64,000 nt of DNA, from positions 48,637,724-48,701,723 of the forward strand of contig OX637287.1 of NCBI GenBank assembly GCA_951799445.1, written 5' to 3'. The position numbers were made by a program, and so were the translations under genes. The DNA is from Pseudisothecium myosuroides (lineage: Eukaryota > Streptophyta > Bryopsida > Hypnales > Lembophyllaceae). Below, one piece after another: positions 45,430 through 56,765 of the stretch (positions are counted from its first letter, which is position 1; the number at the start of each line of letters is the position of its first letter). Under the pieces are notes generated by a model. It saw only the letters and a list, made by a program, of their open reading frames with translations, was not told the DNA's origin and ran no database searches.

Positions 45430-46175
45430 GGCTTTTTGTTTGTTTTGTTTGTTATAGTGAGATTGTTGAGATCTACGGAACCGTGCATCGCCGGTCGCAT
45501 TCTTGGTAGCATCAGAAAGCTCCCTGCGAGGAGGGTGCACGGACTTTGTTTTGTGGTGTTTGGACCTGCACTGTGAAAGATATTGAATTTCAAAATCTTT
45601 ATGAATTTCAAAATTAGATAATTCTTTTTACTTTTATTTTGGTTGTGGCAATGGCACACGGTACACACTAGCTTAAATGAAGGTATTTGTTTGTTTTGTT
45701 ATAGTGAGATCTACGAGACTATATGTCTTCTGGTTGCGGTATTGGTATTGTCGGAAAGCTCTCTGTGAGGAGGGATGCATGGCTTTGTTTTGTGGCATTT
45801 GGATCTATGATATGAAAGTTATTGAAATTTGAAGTTTTTCTAAATTAGAAAATTAGAAAATTACTTTTGCTTTTATTTTCGTTGTGGCAACAATCAGAGG
45901 GCACACTAGACCATATATTAAATTAGGCGGTTTGTTTTCTTTGTTACGATGAGATCTCCAGAACCGTGCGTCCTACGGTCAGGTTTTTGGTACTGTCACA
46001 AAGTCCTTAGCAAGGAGGGGTGCATGGACTTTGTTTTGTGGAGTTCTGACTTACAATAAAAAAATATATTGAATTTTGAAGTTTTTATGAATTAAAAAAT
46101 TAAGAAATTATTTTTATTTTATTTGAATATACTATGGCAATGGCACAGGGCATACTAGCTCATTCAAATGAAATT
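45430..46175. repeat. Tandem repeat, three units of about 245 bp
   Basis: Each unit contains gttatagtgagatct or a variant (45451, 45698, 45943), then a gcggt/cggtc..ttggta..tc..aaagc motif, an gaggaggg.tgca..gactttgttttgtgg block, an AT-rich part and a ggcaatgg..cacact end. Units have diverged by an estimated quarter. Related single units lie at 60845-61230. Confidence 0.8.
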
Positions 46176-46275
46176 TCAACATTTAACCTAGAGCATTTTT
46201 TTTGTGATTATGCTAGTTGAATGATGTGGCCTATCATCACTCAAATTGATTTGGAATGGTCTGAAGTGTGTGTTA

Positions 46276-46682
46276 AGGTAGACAAGCCTATCACCACCCT
46301 GATTTGCAATTTGAATATCTTAGAGCCAACTTGAATAGGTGCACATATTTTTTCAAAGGTGTGTACTTGTTTCACAAATCAAATCCAAGTGGAATTATAA
46401 TTTTCTAATTAAAATTGTAATTTCTGTAAATTTCTAAAGTGGTTTGCCTTGAAATTTCAAAACCGCCCATAGAGTGGAGTCATAAACATCCTATTAACAA
46501 TCCATAATTGCCTTTCTATATATCTATTAGCACCAGTAAATAATTGACATGTTACCCTTTGTGGTGTCAATACATTGATTTTGTTAGAAAAGTGGACGGA
46601 TTTGGATGAGTTTTATAGTGAAATTGGGGCCAAAAATAGGATGATAGAAATAGGCAGTTGGTAAAAATGGGTTGGTCTACCC
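46276..46682. mobile_element. AGGTA-end MITE (407 bp), TA-flanked
   Basis: TA then AGGTAGACAAGCC; the right end GGTTGGTCTACCC inverts to GGGTAGACCAACC before TA. The inverted repeat is shorter and more diverged than in its relatives. Confidence 0.6.
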
Positions 46683-48094
46683 TAACATTTGCAATTATTT
46701 TTCATAGAAAGGTGATTCTCACAAAGGAAGTGGAAATCTATTTTGATACAAATCATAATTCTTTTACAAATTTTCAAAGTATTTTCTTGTCATTTACTTG
46801 AAAAGGAAAAAAAACATTTATAGATAGGATTATGAACATCTAAAATACATAAATAATAATAAAAAAGATTTTTATCTTTAGTTCAAAGATAAATATGAGT
46901 GAACTATTATAAATGTATTTTGAATCCAATTCCCTTTCAAACACTTTCCTAATCAATGAAAAACTCAATCTAAATTGGTAACCTCATTGCTTAAGCACTA
47001 TTAGGCAAGCCTTTTTATATTTATTAAAAGTACCAACATCCATCCATTCAATTTTTATCCAATTTTGCATATCACTGAAGTCATACATTCATTCTGTTTT
47101 CAAATTATTGGTACATACTTAACATCATCTTGGAATTGGAGAAGTTTACAAGGGAGACGGAATTGCTTTTAATTTGAGTGGTGTAAGGTACATTTATTTT
47201 AATGCCAAGTCCAAATACTGTACTCTCTCAATGGATTGTAAAAGGATATATAATTCAAAGACTTATGTCTATTGTGAGCCCTTTGAATAAAAATTTAAAA
47301 TAAAATTTAGATTTTGAAGATTTAAAGAGGCAATTTTGGCAATTATATGAGGTGAGTAGCCACTAGCAAGAGCCAAGAGAATGTCTAAGTGGTGTCTTCA
47401 TTTTCTTAATGTTTTGTAATGATTGTCTTTACATAAAACCATGCATTGACCATAGATTAACTTGTGCCTTGCAAATACTCAGGTAAGTCATGAAAACTAA
47501 AAAGTGTTAATATTTTGTATATATATAGATTAATTATACTCTCTATATAAGTCAATTTATTTATTTGATTGTCCCTCCTGTTGAGAAGTCCCCAAACCAC
47601 AAGGCACATGAAGTATTGTCAAAAAGCATTTAATGATGACTAGTGCAAAGATTTCATTTCCGGCAAGAGTTATTTAATTTCAAAATATTTATTGAAGAAA
47701 CTCGTGTTCATTTGTTTCAAAAAATAAAATAAAATTTATTGTTCAAAAAATTACAAAATAAGAAAAGGGGTACTAAAAACTGGGATCTTGTCATGAGTTG
47801 CTCCATCTATGTGCCGATTGTAAGTTACAGTACAGAGCATCATGTGCTCAATGGCAGTGTCATTCAATGTTTCATTGAAACTGTTTTTGAGGTTCACCCT
47901 TTGAGTAGAGATTCGGTGCTTTGAATGCTGCAGGAGCCAAGTGGACGCATCAGGATCAACCCATAGTAGTGACAAAAGAGAAGCTTCAAGGCCATCAATT
48001 GCGCTTGTTTGGATGTTCTTGTTGACACCATGCTCGTAAATTGAAGTGAAGGCCGCGTGGGGAACAACTGAACGCGTGCTTGGATCTGCAACTT
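46683..48094. other. AT-rich intergenic DNA and ARL3 promoter/leader region
   Basis: The last 160 bp (47,930-48,094) are less AT-rich and are probably the ARL3 5' leader. Nothing else is supported. Confidence 0.4.
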
Positions 48095-51000
48095 ATGGTA
48101 CGCCATCTTCACAATTACGGTAGTGAATGAACAATCGATGAGATTGATTTGTACTTAATTTTCTCATTTAACATTGTGAACAATTGAGAGTCAGAACAAT
48201 GCCGTCACCACATTTTTTGTTACCGATGAATTTGAGAATCGGTGACAGAAGTGTTTGGGTTCCAACGGCAAGTCACACAACTAGCCTGACGAAAGTTTGT
48301 TGCATTGGTGAATTGATTGTGAATCTGCAGGGATTGTTGGCGTCGTTGCGGAGACTTCACAGGTCTCAGGCTGATGTAAGTTGATCTTTTCCAATGTTTA
48401 TCGAGGCTGACAAGATTCATGAGATTAATGATATGACCCGAGATTCAACTATAGTTGCCTAAAACCTTGGAATACATTATCTTAACCAGATCTCAACTCC
48501 TAAAAGTCCAAGGATTCATGGTTTTAAATTGATCATGTAGTATAATTCAGATGAGGCAAACCTTGCTTTACCGGAATCAACGTAGAACATTGCATTTGTT
48601 GATGATTGAACAAAAGAAGTTCAAGTATGACCTACTTAAAACACATGAAGCCCAATTGGAACTCTGTCGTTGTTTTTTAGGGGTTCAGTATGTGGATTAC
48701 TTATCACTCTTCACTCTTCGGGTACATGGACTGACCCCATGAGGTTATTGATAATAATGAAACCCTAATCTGAACTTGGGGTGTTGGAAAGCTAATATTC
48801 AAAGCAAGGAATATGCTGTAGTAATTGCGTTCTTTCATGCAATTGCTGTGAAGGAGGATTACCGTGTTGTCCAATTATAGTGTGGGCTGAAATATCAATA
48901 TCTCCAAAACCTAAAGATATCTAAACACTATTAACAATATCTATGTGAACTTAGCGCCTTGGTCTTTAGATTTTTCTCTGCCTACAGGAATTCCTAGCTC
49001 GGAAACGTGTAATAGACTGATTGGTTGACTTGCATATGTGTGTCCCGTAGGAGGCGAGGATTCTGTTTCTGGGTTTGGACAATGCCGGGAAAACCACCGT
49101 CTTGAGGGCATTGTCTGATGGAGATCTCAATACGGTTACGCCGACACAGGTGTGCATCTTTCAGTATCCTTCTATATGGCTTTAAATGAAATCTGGACTT
49201 GTCAATCTGTAGTAATGAGGGGATTTTATACACAGAGGTAACTGCTCATAGTTTGGGATTATAATGTTTCTGCTGTTGCAGTAGAGTACTCAACACCTGT
49301 TAGTCATCGGATACTATTTGAGTCACTTGAAGCATTTCGGCATATGTAGGAATGTGAATTTTTGGAGATGTGTAGAGCTACGGAGAGATCTTTGGTTGCA
49401 AGAGTCAAATCTGTTGAGACCAATTTTTTAAAATCACTGTATATGAAATTTCTTATGCAAGTTTGAAATGGGAGGTTGAAGATCGGTATTGAAGAGACTA
49501 TAGGCAACCCCATTTCCATTCCAAGATCAGTGGCCAAAGACATTATTATCCAATTCATGCTTACACCACTTGCTAATAACTATAGTCAAGTGTATGAATT
49601 GATGAGGTGTTGGTAACAGGGGTCATTGTATAACAGCCGACCAGGTCTCTAATGATATATGTACACTCTCCCTTAACGTGATAAATTTGACTAAGTTGTG
49701 TCTCCGTTGTGCTCCTGAGTAAATACTTCATGGTTTGGGCGGTGTGTTGGACAGGGCTTCCACATTAGGTCATTAATCCACGAGGGCTTCAAGCTCAATG
49801 TGTGGGACATAGGCGGTATGAACATTTTATCCTACCCCAAATGTTTGCCAACTGCCAGAGGTAATTCTAGGTTGTGGATTCTCTGTGAAGAGGTTCGTGT
49901 TCATGTTCATGGAACCAAGCTGGATGCAATGATGTTGTCATCTTTTTACGCATATTGTTCACAAGAGGTGCGATGATAACGGTATTCTTGCAGGTCAGAT
50001 GGCAATCCGACCATACTGGCGGAATTATTTTGAAGCTACAGATGCCCTGGTAAGCGCACCTGCTGTGTCTTTGTTATTTTTTCCTGCACGTCATTTTTCG
50101 GACTCAGCATGGTACGTGCACGTTTTACATCCTATTGAGCTGTGTAAGCTGAGGCTTCTGCGTCGGCTGTGTTTCTCTCTCCAAATGACAGCATCCTCTA
50201 AGATGCCTGCTCGACACGGAGAGCATTAGACGTCAAACAGAATTTGAACCTGTCTTTATGGTTTGAAGTTTTCTAATGTGGCATTATTGCTGTTTGAATG
50301 TCTTCTGAAATCGGGGGAATGGTTTGGTACGTACAGGTATACGTAGTTGACTCTGCTGACAGGCATCGTCTGGAAGAGAGTGGTACGTGATTACACCAAA
50401 ATTAATGCTTCACCTGGTAGCATCAAATGTACACGGCGAATGTGCTCATAGTTGACACAGGTCTGGTCTGGGCAAGCACATTGTGGAGGCAAATGCAAAA
50501 CCCTTCACACACAATATTTCTTGCAAGCAAGAAGGATTTTACCTGCAATGTGGGTGCCCAAGCATGTGTCCACAATGCGCTCATTCACCTTAATTAGGGG
50601 AATGTGTGACAAGGAGGGAATCATGGAAATAAAACCTAACAAGGTGAACAAAGGCCGACAACAAAGAGGGGTTTTCTTTCCACAGTTCCCAGAAAGGACT
50701 GCATTCGCCAATGCAAATGATAGAAAAATTGGACAAGCATGAATGAAAATCTCGAATTTTTTGGTTATGAAAGAAAACCTTGTAATTGAGGGCAAAAGCC
50801 TAATTCTGATGCAGGATCTCTCCTAGAAATAAATGGTATTTTTTCACGACATGCTCTACAATTAATAGATGAACTTACTTCTGTTGTCGCCTTCTGGACT
50901 TGCTTTCTAGAATAAGAAAAACATGAGGTGGGAGATGTTTTGATGGCAGGGGACGAGTTGAGCCTTCTCCTGGAGGAAGAGCAGATGGTGGGAGTGCCAA

Positions 51001-52241
51001 TACTTGTCCTGGCAAACAAGCAGGATCTGAAGCCGAATGCACTTCCATCTGATGAGGTAGGTCTCAGGAAGAAATAGCATTAGAAGAAAACGTTGCAGGT
51101 TGGGTCTGAGAGTTCTATTCAAATTCTCAAATAGTTGATCATCCACGTGTTAATCTCTTGGTCCCAACATCGTGTTTATTGTGTATTTGACATAGAAGAA
51201 GGTGAATGAATTGAGGTATCCAGTAGTCGCAAAAAAATGATATTCACGTTGAGCCAGATCCAATGACACACAACACTCCTAGTTTGAATCATTATATGTC
51301 TGAGAATCTTCAAATTAGTCATGTATTCTATGTCTATGGTGCCATATGTGAGCATGATAAGGTTTAGATATTAAAATGACATCCAAATGAAAGATTCAAA
51401 TTATTAAATAATCAATCCAATGGAATATGGCTTGCCATATTTTAGTACATACTTTGTATTTTAGGAATCAAATAACGTACACAGGGTTCGTGACAAATCT
51501 TTAAGAATTAAGAATCATTCATCAAGATTTAGAGTTTGAGCTAACGAAGAATTTTTTCTCACATAGCACAATTGTCATCATGCAAAACTAGAGCTCTCCA
51601 AAGATCATAGAATAGTGGATGTATGGAACTAAGAGTCTCAGGAGCCATATCACTATAAAATCTCTCCTCAAGAGAAAGTAGGATCATTCAAAACTAGACT
51701 AACTTTTTTGGCAATTATGATTATGTATCAATGAGGTCTAATTTTTTAGTCACATTTTGACAAATTATTGCTAAACTTGAGTAATGTCTTGAAATGATAC
51801 TTGAATATTGTATACAAGAAGTTATAAGAGGACAAATATTCATTTGAAAGCCTCTAAATCCATGGCCTAATTTAGGGATACAGTTTTGAGTAATCCTACC
51901 TTACTGTTAGAAAATGTTGGCAATTAATATTTAGGTGCATTTTGGCTTATTGCATTTTGGCTTATTAAAACCTTTGATTAGGTGTCTATTGGATTGAATC
52001 TTGTTGGAATTCAAGATCGAGATTGGCAAATCCAAGGTTGTTCAGGTATGTCTAATTGTTAAAGGTTAATTAAGCATGTATAATCTATTTGTATGTATAC
52101 TATTCCTAATCATTATATAGGGTATTTCAACATAATCTAATTTTTGAAATTGCAGCAAAAACTAGTGATGGATTGCAAGAAGGTATGGATTGGTTGCTTC
52201 AAAGAGTCAAAAATAAGGAATCCAATAGACATGTGCAATGA
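48095..52241 (+). CDS. ARL3: ARL3-type ADP-ribosylation factor-like GTPase (188 aa)
   Basis: ARL3 is a small GTPase that releases lipidated cargo from PDE6D/UNC119 carriers in cilia and flagella. Exons: 48331-48375, 49051-49149, 49755-49815, 49994-50049, 50337-50382, 50950-51056, 51982-52045 and 52156-52241, all phase-consistent. Motifs: P-loop GLDNAGKT (24-31), VTPTQG with switch Thr48, NVWDIGGQ (Gln71), [23 protein letters not shown] (126-129), GCSA. TPTQGF, WDIGGQ and [10 protein letters not shown] are ARL3-like rather than ARL2-like (SPTLGF, WDVGGQ, LRSYWRNYFE). The N-terminal helix [10 protein letters not shown] has no ATG directly before it. A Met-only exon at 48095-48097 (ATG, donor GTACGC) spliced to the ctgcag acceptor at 48330 would give Met-Gly and standard numbering. 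An unspliced start at 48199 would add an unlikely 44-residue N-terminal extension. The final 12 residues are basic and variable. Confidence 0.9.
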
Positions 52242-53243
52242 TTCTTAACTCTTATGAGATCACTCATTCATTTTGTAACTGAAATTCCATTGCACTTCAC
52301 ACTTTAAGAGGCCTTTGTAGCTACAGATTTTTCTTTGATTATGTAAATGTTTATTTCTACATAGGTAATGTAGAGACACATTTATGGTATTGTACATTGA
52401 CATGGACTATGTAGATGTACCTTGTGTGCATACCAATCAATAAGAAAAGACATAATCTTAATTAAGGATTATCCCTAAAGATTATCTTTATATTTCAAGA
52501 AAATGTTCTAAGGCTATCATTTCTAGTATGTAGAATCAAAATAAGAATAGAAAATATTATTTTACTTTCAACTATAAGATCTCAAGACCCGAGACTATCA
52601 TGGGTGATTTTTTTATTTTAAAATACACCCAAATGGAATTTGAGATATAAGGATTTGAAGTGAATTCTTTTTTGTTTACCAGTAATTTGTACTTCCCATT
52701 AAGTTCATTAGGCTTTTATTCCTATAAGTGTGAAAGTCATACATTATGCATACTAGAGTTCAAGAATCATCACAATGAAGATCATGTTTGTTACTTGAAT
52801 ACCAATTTTTGAAGGTAGTTAAGAATAACATATTGTAAAAATCACTGCAATGCAATGAGAGGAGATGCAAAACTCTCCCAAGATACTTGCTACTTTCATG
52901 TGCTTATTTGAAATGTCAAATTCTCATAACATCTCAATCCAAACAATCAACACAAAAATTGCAACATTTTACTGAAGCAAGAATATAAAAAATATAATAC
53001 AAAACTCTGAATTTCTATGGAAGATCTAAGACCTCCCTAATTTCTTTTGATTCGTAAGACCTCCGTAAGAACTTCTGAGAAAAAAACAACCAAATCTCTT
53101 ATCGCAACAAGCTGTACAAACTCCTTAAAAACTCTGAACCTTAACAGAATGACCGTCATTTCTCTATTAAAAATACAGTGCAGCATGTCATACGCATATA
53201 TGCAATGTTTGTACAAATCCAACCACAACAAAGGTGCTTCAAC
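52242..53243. other. Tail-to-tail intergenic region
   Basis: AT-rich DNA between convergent genes, presumably holding the two 3' untranslated regions. AATAAG-type signals occur near 52440. No element seen. Confidence 0.45.
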
Positions 53244-55584
53244 TTATGCAAGTGCGATCATTCTGAAATCCAGCACGTCATTGTTGGGAGAGGTTGGCAC
53301 AGTTGGGGCGACCCTCTCGGCAGTTTTTTCAGGCAGGGGCTCTGCCACCCATTGTCCCCTCCGATTCTTGTAGAGCAAGGTTCCTCGGTAATGAAGTGCG
53401 TATTCCATATCGATCTGCAGTAAACACTTCAATATATTACTCAACTTCTCCGTGAAAGCAGTGGCTTATCGCAATAGCTACGACGTCAAGTCACTTGACA
53501 AGAGACTTCGTCCACATATTCAATAAAACTTCCTAACAGTAGACCTCAAACCCAAAACACGCTTCTCGCTTCATCCTCTAAAACCAAGAAAAAGCAGGAC
53601 TCTCACAGGAGTCTGCGCATCCCTTGAGAGTCATGCTTATGCACAATGGAAATTAAAAAGATTCGGACCTGAGGATGAATAACAGTTGTGGGATTCGTTC
53701 GCCTTGGAGTGGACTGATGGATCAAGCCCTCATCAACAACAGCATTGACCTGGGCCTCTGTTGCACCTGCAAACAAAAGCCAGATCACACTCAGACTCGC
53801 AAGAGAGTAGGGAAATCGAATGTTATCATCTGCGATCTGGGTTGCAGATGATAAACCTATTATAGACCAGAAGGTTAAAACGCAAAGCCCAACGAACAGA
53901 ACGAAAAGGTCCGAAAATTCAAGCAACAACCAGCTTATTGACAAAATGGCTACTAGTGAGAAACAACAAGGTAGAGGAAGCCATTTGCGTGAGGCACTTT
54001 CCTGTGGGTTGAAAAATCACCCATTTAACAAAGTAAGCGTTATCGAAACATGTGCATTCGTGTAATCAGACACTTTTAGGTTATACAGCAGTCAAAAGAT
54101 TGATCCATGAGATACACTGCAGAAGCAATACTCAGGGTTCGAGGCTTGTGATTGCAACCCTAACCTCGACAATTTATAACTTATTCATAGAGAACCCAAA
54201 CAATACGTATTTGAGTGCATCGGAATCCTCTTAAAAAAACGGACAAGGTCAACCAAAACTAAATTCCCAACCTAGTAAGGGAAATCGCTCAATACAGCAG
54301 AACGCCACGGAAACTGGTTCCCTGCAACAGCGAACAGAGCTCAAACAGAGAAGAAAGGGGTTTCAGGAAAGTAGGTCAAGTTTTTCGTTGCAAAATTACC
54401 TGAAAATTCCTGTACCGGCATCGTTATCTCCATCGAAAACTTATCAGCCTGGGATGCATAATCGGCCGTCTCTGCAGGCATCAAAACCACTCCACAATCA
54501 ATTTCCGATAGGCCGCGGATCTGATCAACGCAGGAGTCACCAGTGCTCACAGAAACTCGTTCAAATTTCAAATGGCGACTAAATCACGCACCACAAGTGG
54601 TTCAAGGCTTGTGATTGAAACCCTAACCTCAACAATTCATAACTCATTCATAGAAAACCCAAACAATACGTATTTGCGTGCATCGGAATCCTCTACAAAA
54701 ACGGACAATATCATCCAAAACAAAACTCCCAATCTAGTAAGGGAAATCACTCAAAACAGCAGAACGCGACGGAACCTGGTTCCTTGCAACAGTGAAGAAC
54801 AGAGCTGAAACAGAGTCGAAAGGGTTTTTAGGAAAGTAGGTCAGGTTTTTTGTTGCAAAATCACCTAAAGATTCCTCCGCCGGCGTGACTGTCTCCATCG
54901 AAAACTCATCAGCCTGGGATGCGTAATCGGCCGTCTCTGCAGACATCAAAACCAACCCACAATCAATTTCCGATAGAACGCGGATCGGATCTACGCAGGA
55001 GTCACCGGTGCTAGATTCCTCACAGAAACTCGTTCAAATTTCAAATGGCGACTAAATCACGCACCAGATGTTATTGAAATTGCCACAGAGGAGCCATTAG
55101 AAACTTCCACTGCCGTTCCCAGCGGTCCAGAGGGATGCTCCTCTCCCGTTTGTGATGGGCGGAAAGGGCTGATGATGCTCACCAATTTCAAAACTGCAGT
55201 GGCCGCATTGAAAAGATCTTGCCCAATGCTCACGGCAGCCCCGCGCACCAGCTGAAGCACGGAATCACAGAAATAAGGAAATTATTCACCACTAACTTAC
55301 AAACATGTTAAAGCACTACCACTCTAAGAGATCTTGCACGTCTTCAACCATGAATACAATCCACAACACCAATCTCTGGAAACAGAAAAAATAAAATTGA
55401 AGCACGGAATCACAGAAATAAGAAAATTATTCACCACTAACTAACAAACATGTTCAAGCACTACCACTCTAAGAGATCTTGCACGTCTTCAACCATGAAT
55501 ACAATTCACAACACCAATCTCTGGAAACAGAACAAAAAATTGAAGCGCGGAATTTGCACAGACCTTCTCCCGCTGACGACCCAT
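53244..55584 (-). CDS. Unidentified multi-exon gene with a tandemly duplicated exon (182 or 206 aa)
   Basis: I do not recognise the protein. Exons: 55584-55564 (MGRQREK), 55251-55065 (LVRGAAVSIGQDLFNAA...), 54936-54865 (exon 3a), 54471-54400 (exon 3b), 53766-53669 and 53414-53244. Every junction is GT-AG and in phase. Exons 3a and 3b are both 72 nt, phase 1-1, and encode near-identical 24-residue acidic segments (ETADYASQADEFSMETV; ETADYASQADKFSMEIT). One or both can be included without a frameshift, giving 182 or 206 residues. The C-terminal exon (YALHYRGTLLYKNRRGQW) is basic and aromatic; no membrane segment or signal peptide is obvious. The Met start follows from joining the 7-codon first exon in phase; the region upstream is GC-richer, as expected of a promoter. 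The gene is convergent with ARL3. Confidence 0.65.
54136..55066. repeat. Tandem segmental duplication (two units of about 463 bp) spanning an exon
   Basis: Unit 1 starts ggttcgaggcttgtgattg (54136), unit 2 ggttcaaggcttgtgattg (54599). Both run to tggcgactaaatcacgcacc. Similarity is high throughout, including exon 3a/3b and their splice sites. Confidence 0.92.
55253..55560. repeat. Tandem duplication (two units of about 145 bp plus a partial third) in intron 1
   Basis: tgaagcacggaatcacagaa begins at 55253 and 55398, and tgaagcgcggaatttg at 55541. The two full units differ at only a few bases. Each unit starts next to the splice acceptor or its copy. Confidence 0.9.
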
Positions 55585-56332
55585 AGTTCCGCTGCTGTTT
55601 TAAACCGAGGATTTGAATGCAAATTTGAAGCAAAGATGGTACCCAAAAACAGAGACGATGGGGCAAATCAGGAAATTGAAAATGCTGAGACTGTCGAAAT
55701 CACTCGCTCATATATTGTGCCAGTTTGTTCGGCCGAGTTCAGTTCCTGCGACTATCGGTCGACGACCTAGATACAAAGTCAAAGACTAGTGGTCGGAGAC
55801 ATTAAGATCCGGGCGACCGACGGAGCCGGTGTCGGAAGGACCGTGGAACGGAGCCAAGGCCCATCGTCCGCGTGGAAGGAAGCAGGGGTACATAAAGTCT
55901 TCGTCCCCCTTTCTCCGTTCCATTTAATAAATTTAATATCTGGAACCAACCAATGGAGACTTGCCACCTCTACTGGAGAATATTTGTTAAGTTTGTTTAG
56001 GAAAGCTACCTGCAGCAGAATTGCAGAACAGCGTTTAGCAGTTGTTAACTTGTCACCTACCATTATTTTCTTTTTTCTTTTTTGAAGAAGTGCCGGGATG
56101 GGTCAATTTTCCCCGAAATTATTCTAAATTTGCTAACTAATCTTGGAAAAACAAATGAAAATTTTAATTGAAGGTCTTTTTTGAGCTATTCATTTTGAAA
56201 TCTAAAACATTGTGTTTAGAATTTTTTTGGATTATTTGAAAAATGAAAAAATGACATTTTGAATAAGTCAAAGTTCCAAAATTAAATGATTTTGACACAC
56301 AATTGTTGAAGTTGACCTAGAAGTACGGTAGG
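55585..56332. other. Promoter side of the unidentified gene, then AT-rich DNA
   Basis: 55.74-55.92 kb is GC-rich with CG-containing motifs, consistent with a promoter for the minus-strand gene. Open frames on both strands here look incidental. AT-rich DNA follows. Confidence 0.35.
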
Positions 56333-56607
56333 CTCATTAGGTTGCCCTTCTAATTAGGTAGACTAATTTAACTTATCATATTTGATGGTTAGGATTGACA
56401 TTCCCTACTAAATAATGAATTAAAGTTGGAAATTGTGATTTGATGAATGGTTAAATATTTAATTTTTTAATTTTTTATCCATTATAGAAAAAAAAAATTC
56501 TAAATTTTTTCAATATATTGTATTTAAATGACGAAAATTTCAAAATTTCACACAAAATCTATAATGTGGGTACACGATTAAAAGTCAAAAGGATCTTATT
56601 ATTGTTG

Positions 56608-56703
<96 letters not shown>

Positions 56704-56765
56704 TTTAATTGATTACATAAATTAGTGTGAAATATCAAGAAAATAGTGTAGGGCAACCTAATGAG
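56333..56765. mobile_element. MITE-like inverted-repeat element with (TTA)n/(TAA)n core
   Basis: CTCATTAGGTTGCCCT at the left and AGGGCAACCTAATGAG at the right form a perfect 16-bp inverted repeat. The core at about 56600-56703 is a TTA run that switches to TAA, itself a palindrome. Target duplication not resolved. Confidence 0.65.
56600..56703. repeat. (TTA)n-(TAA)n trinucleotide microsatellite
   Basis: A TTG/TTA run of about 70 bp followed directly by TAA repeats. It creates spurious poly-Leu/Ile and poly-Asn open frames on the two strands. Confidence 0.95.

Noticed and set aside
45430..46175. Centromeric satellite or CRISPR-like array
   Set aside because: Only three diverged units of about 245 bp, no spacer-repeat pattern, and a eukaryotic setting.
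48184..48384. Unspliced ARL3 start at ATG 48199
   Set aside because: Would add a 44-residue N-terminal extension not seen in ARF/ARL proteins and shift conserved numbering; possible but less likely than a spliced Met exon.
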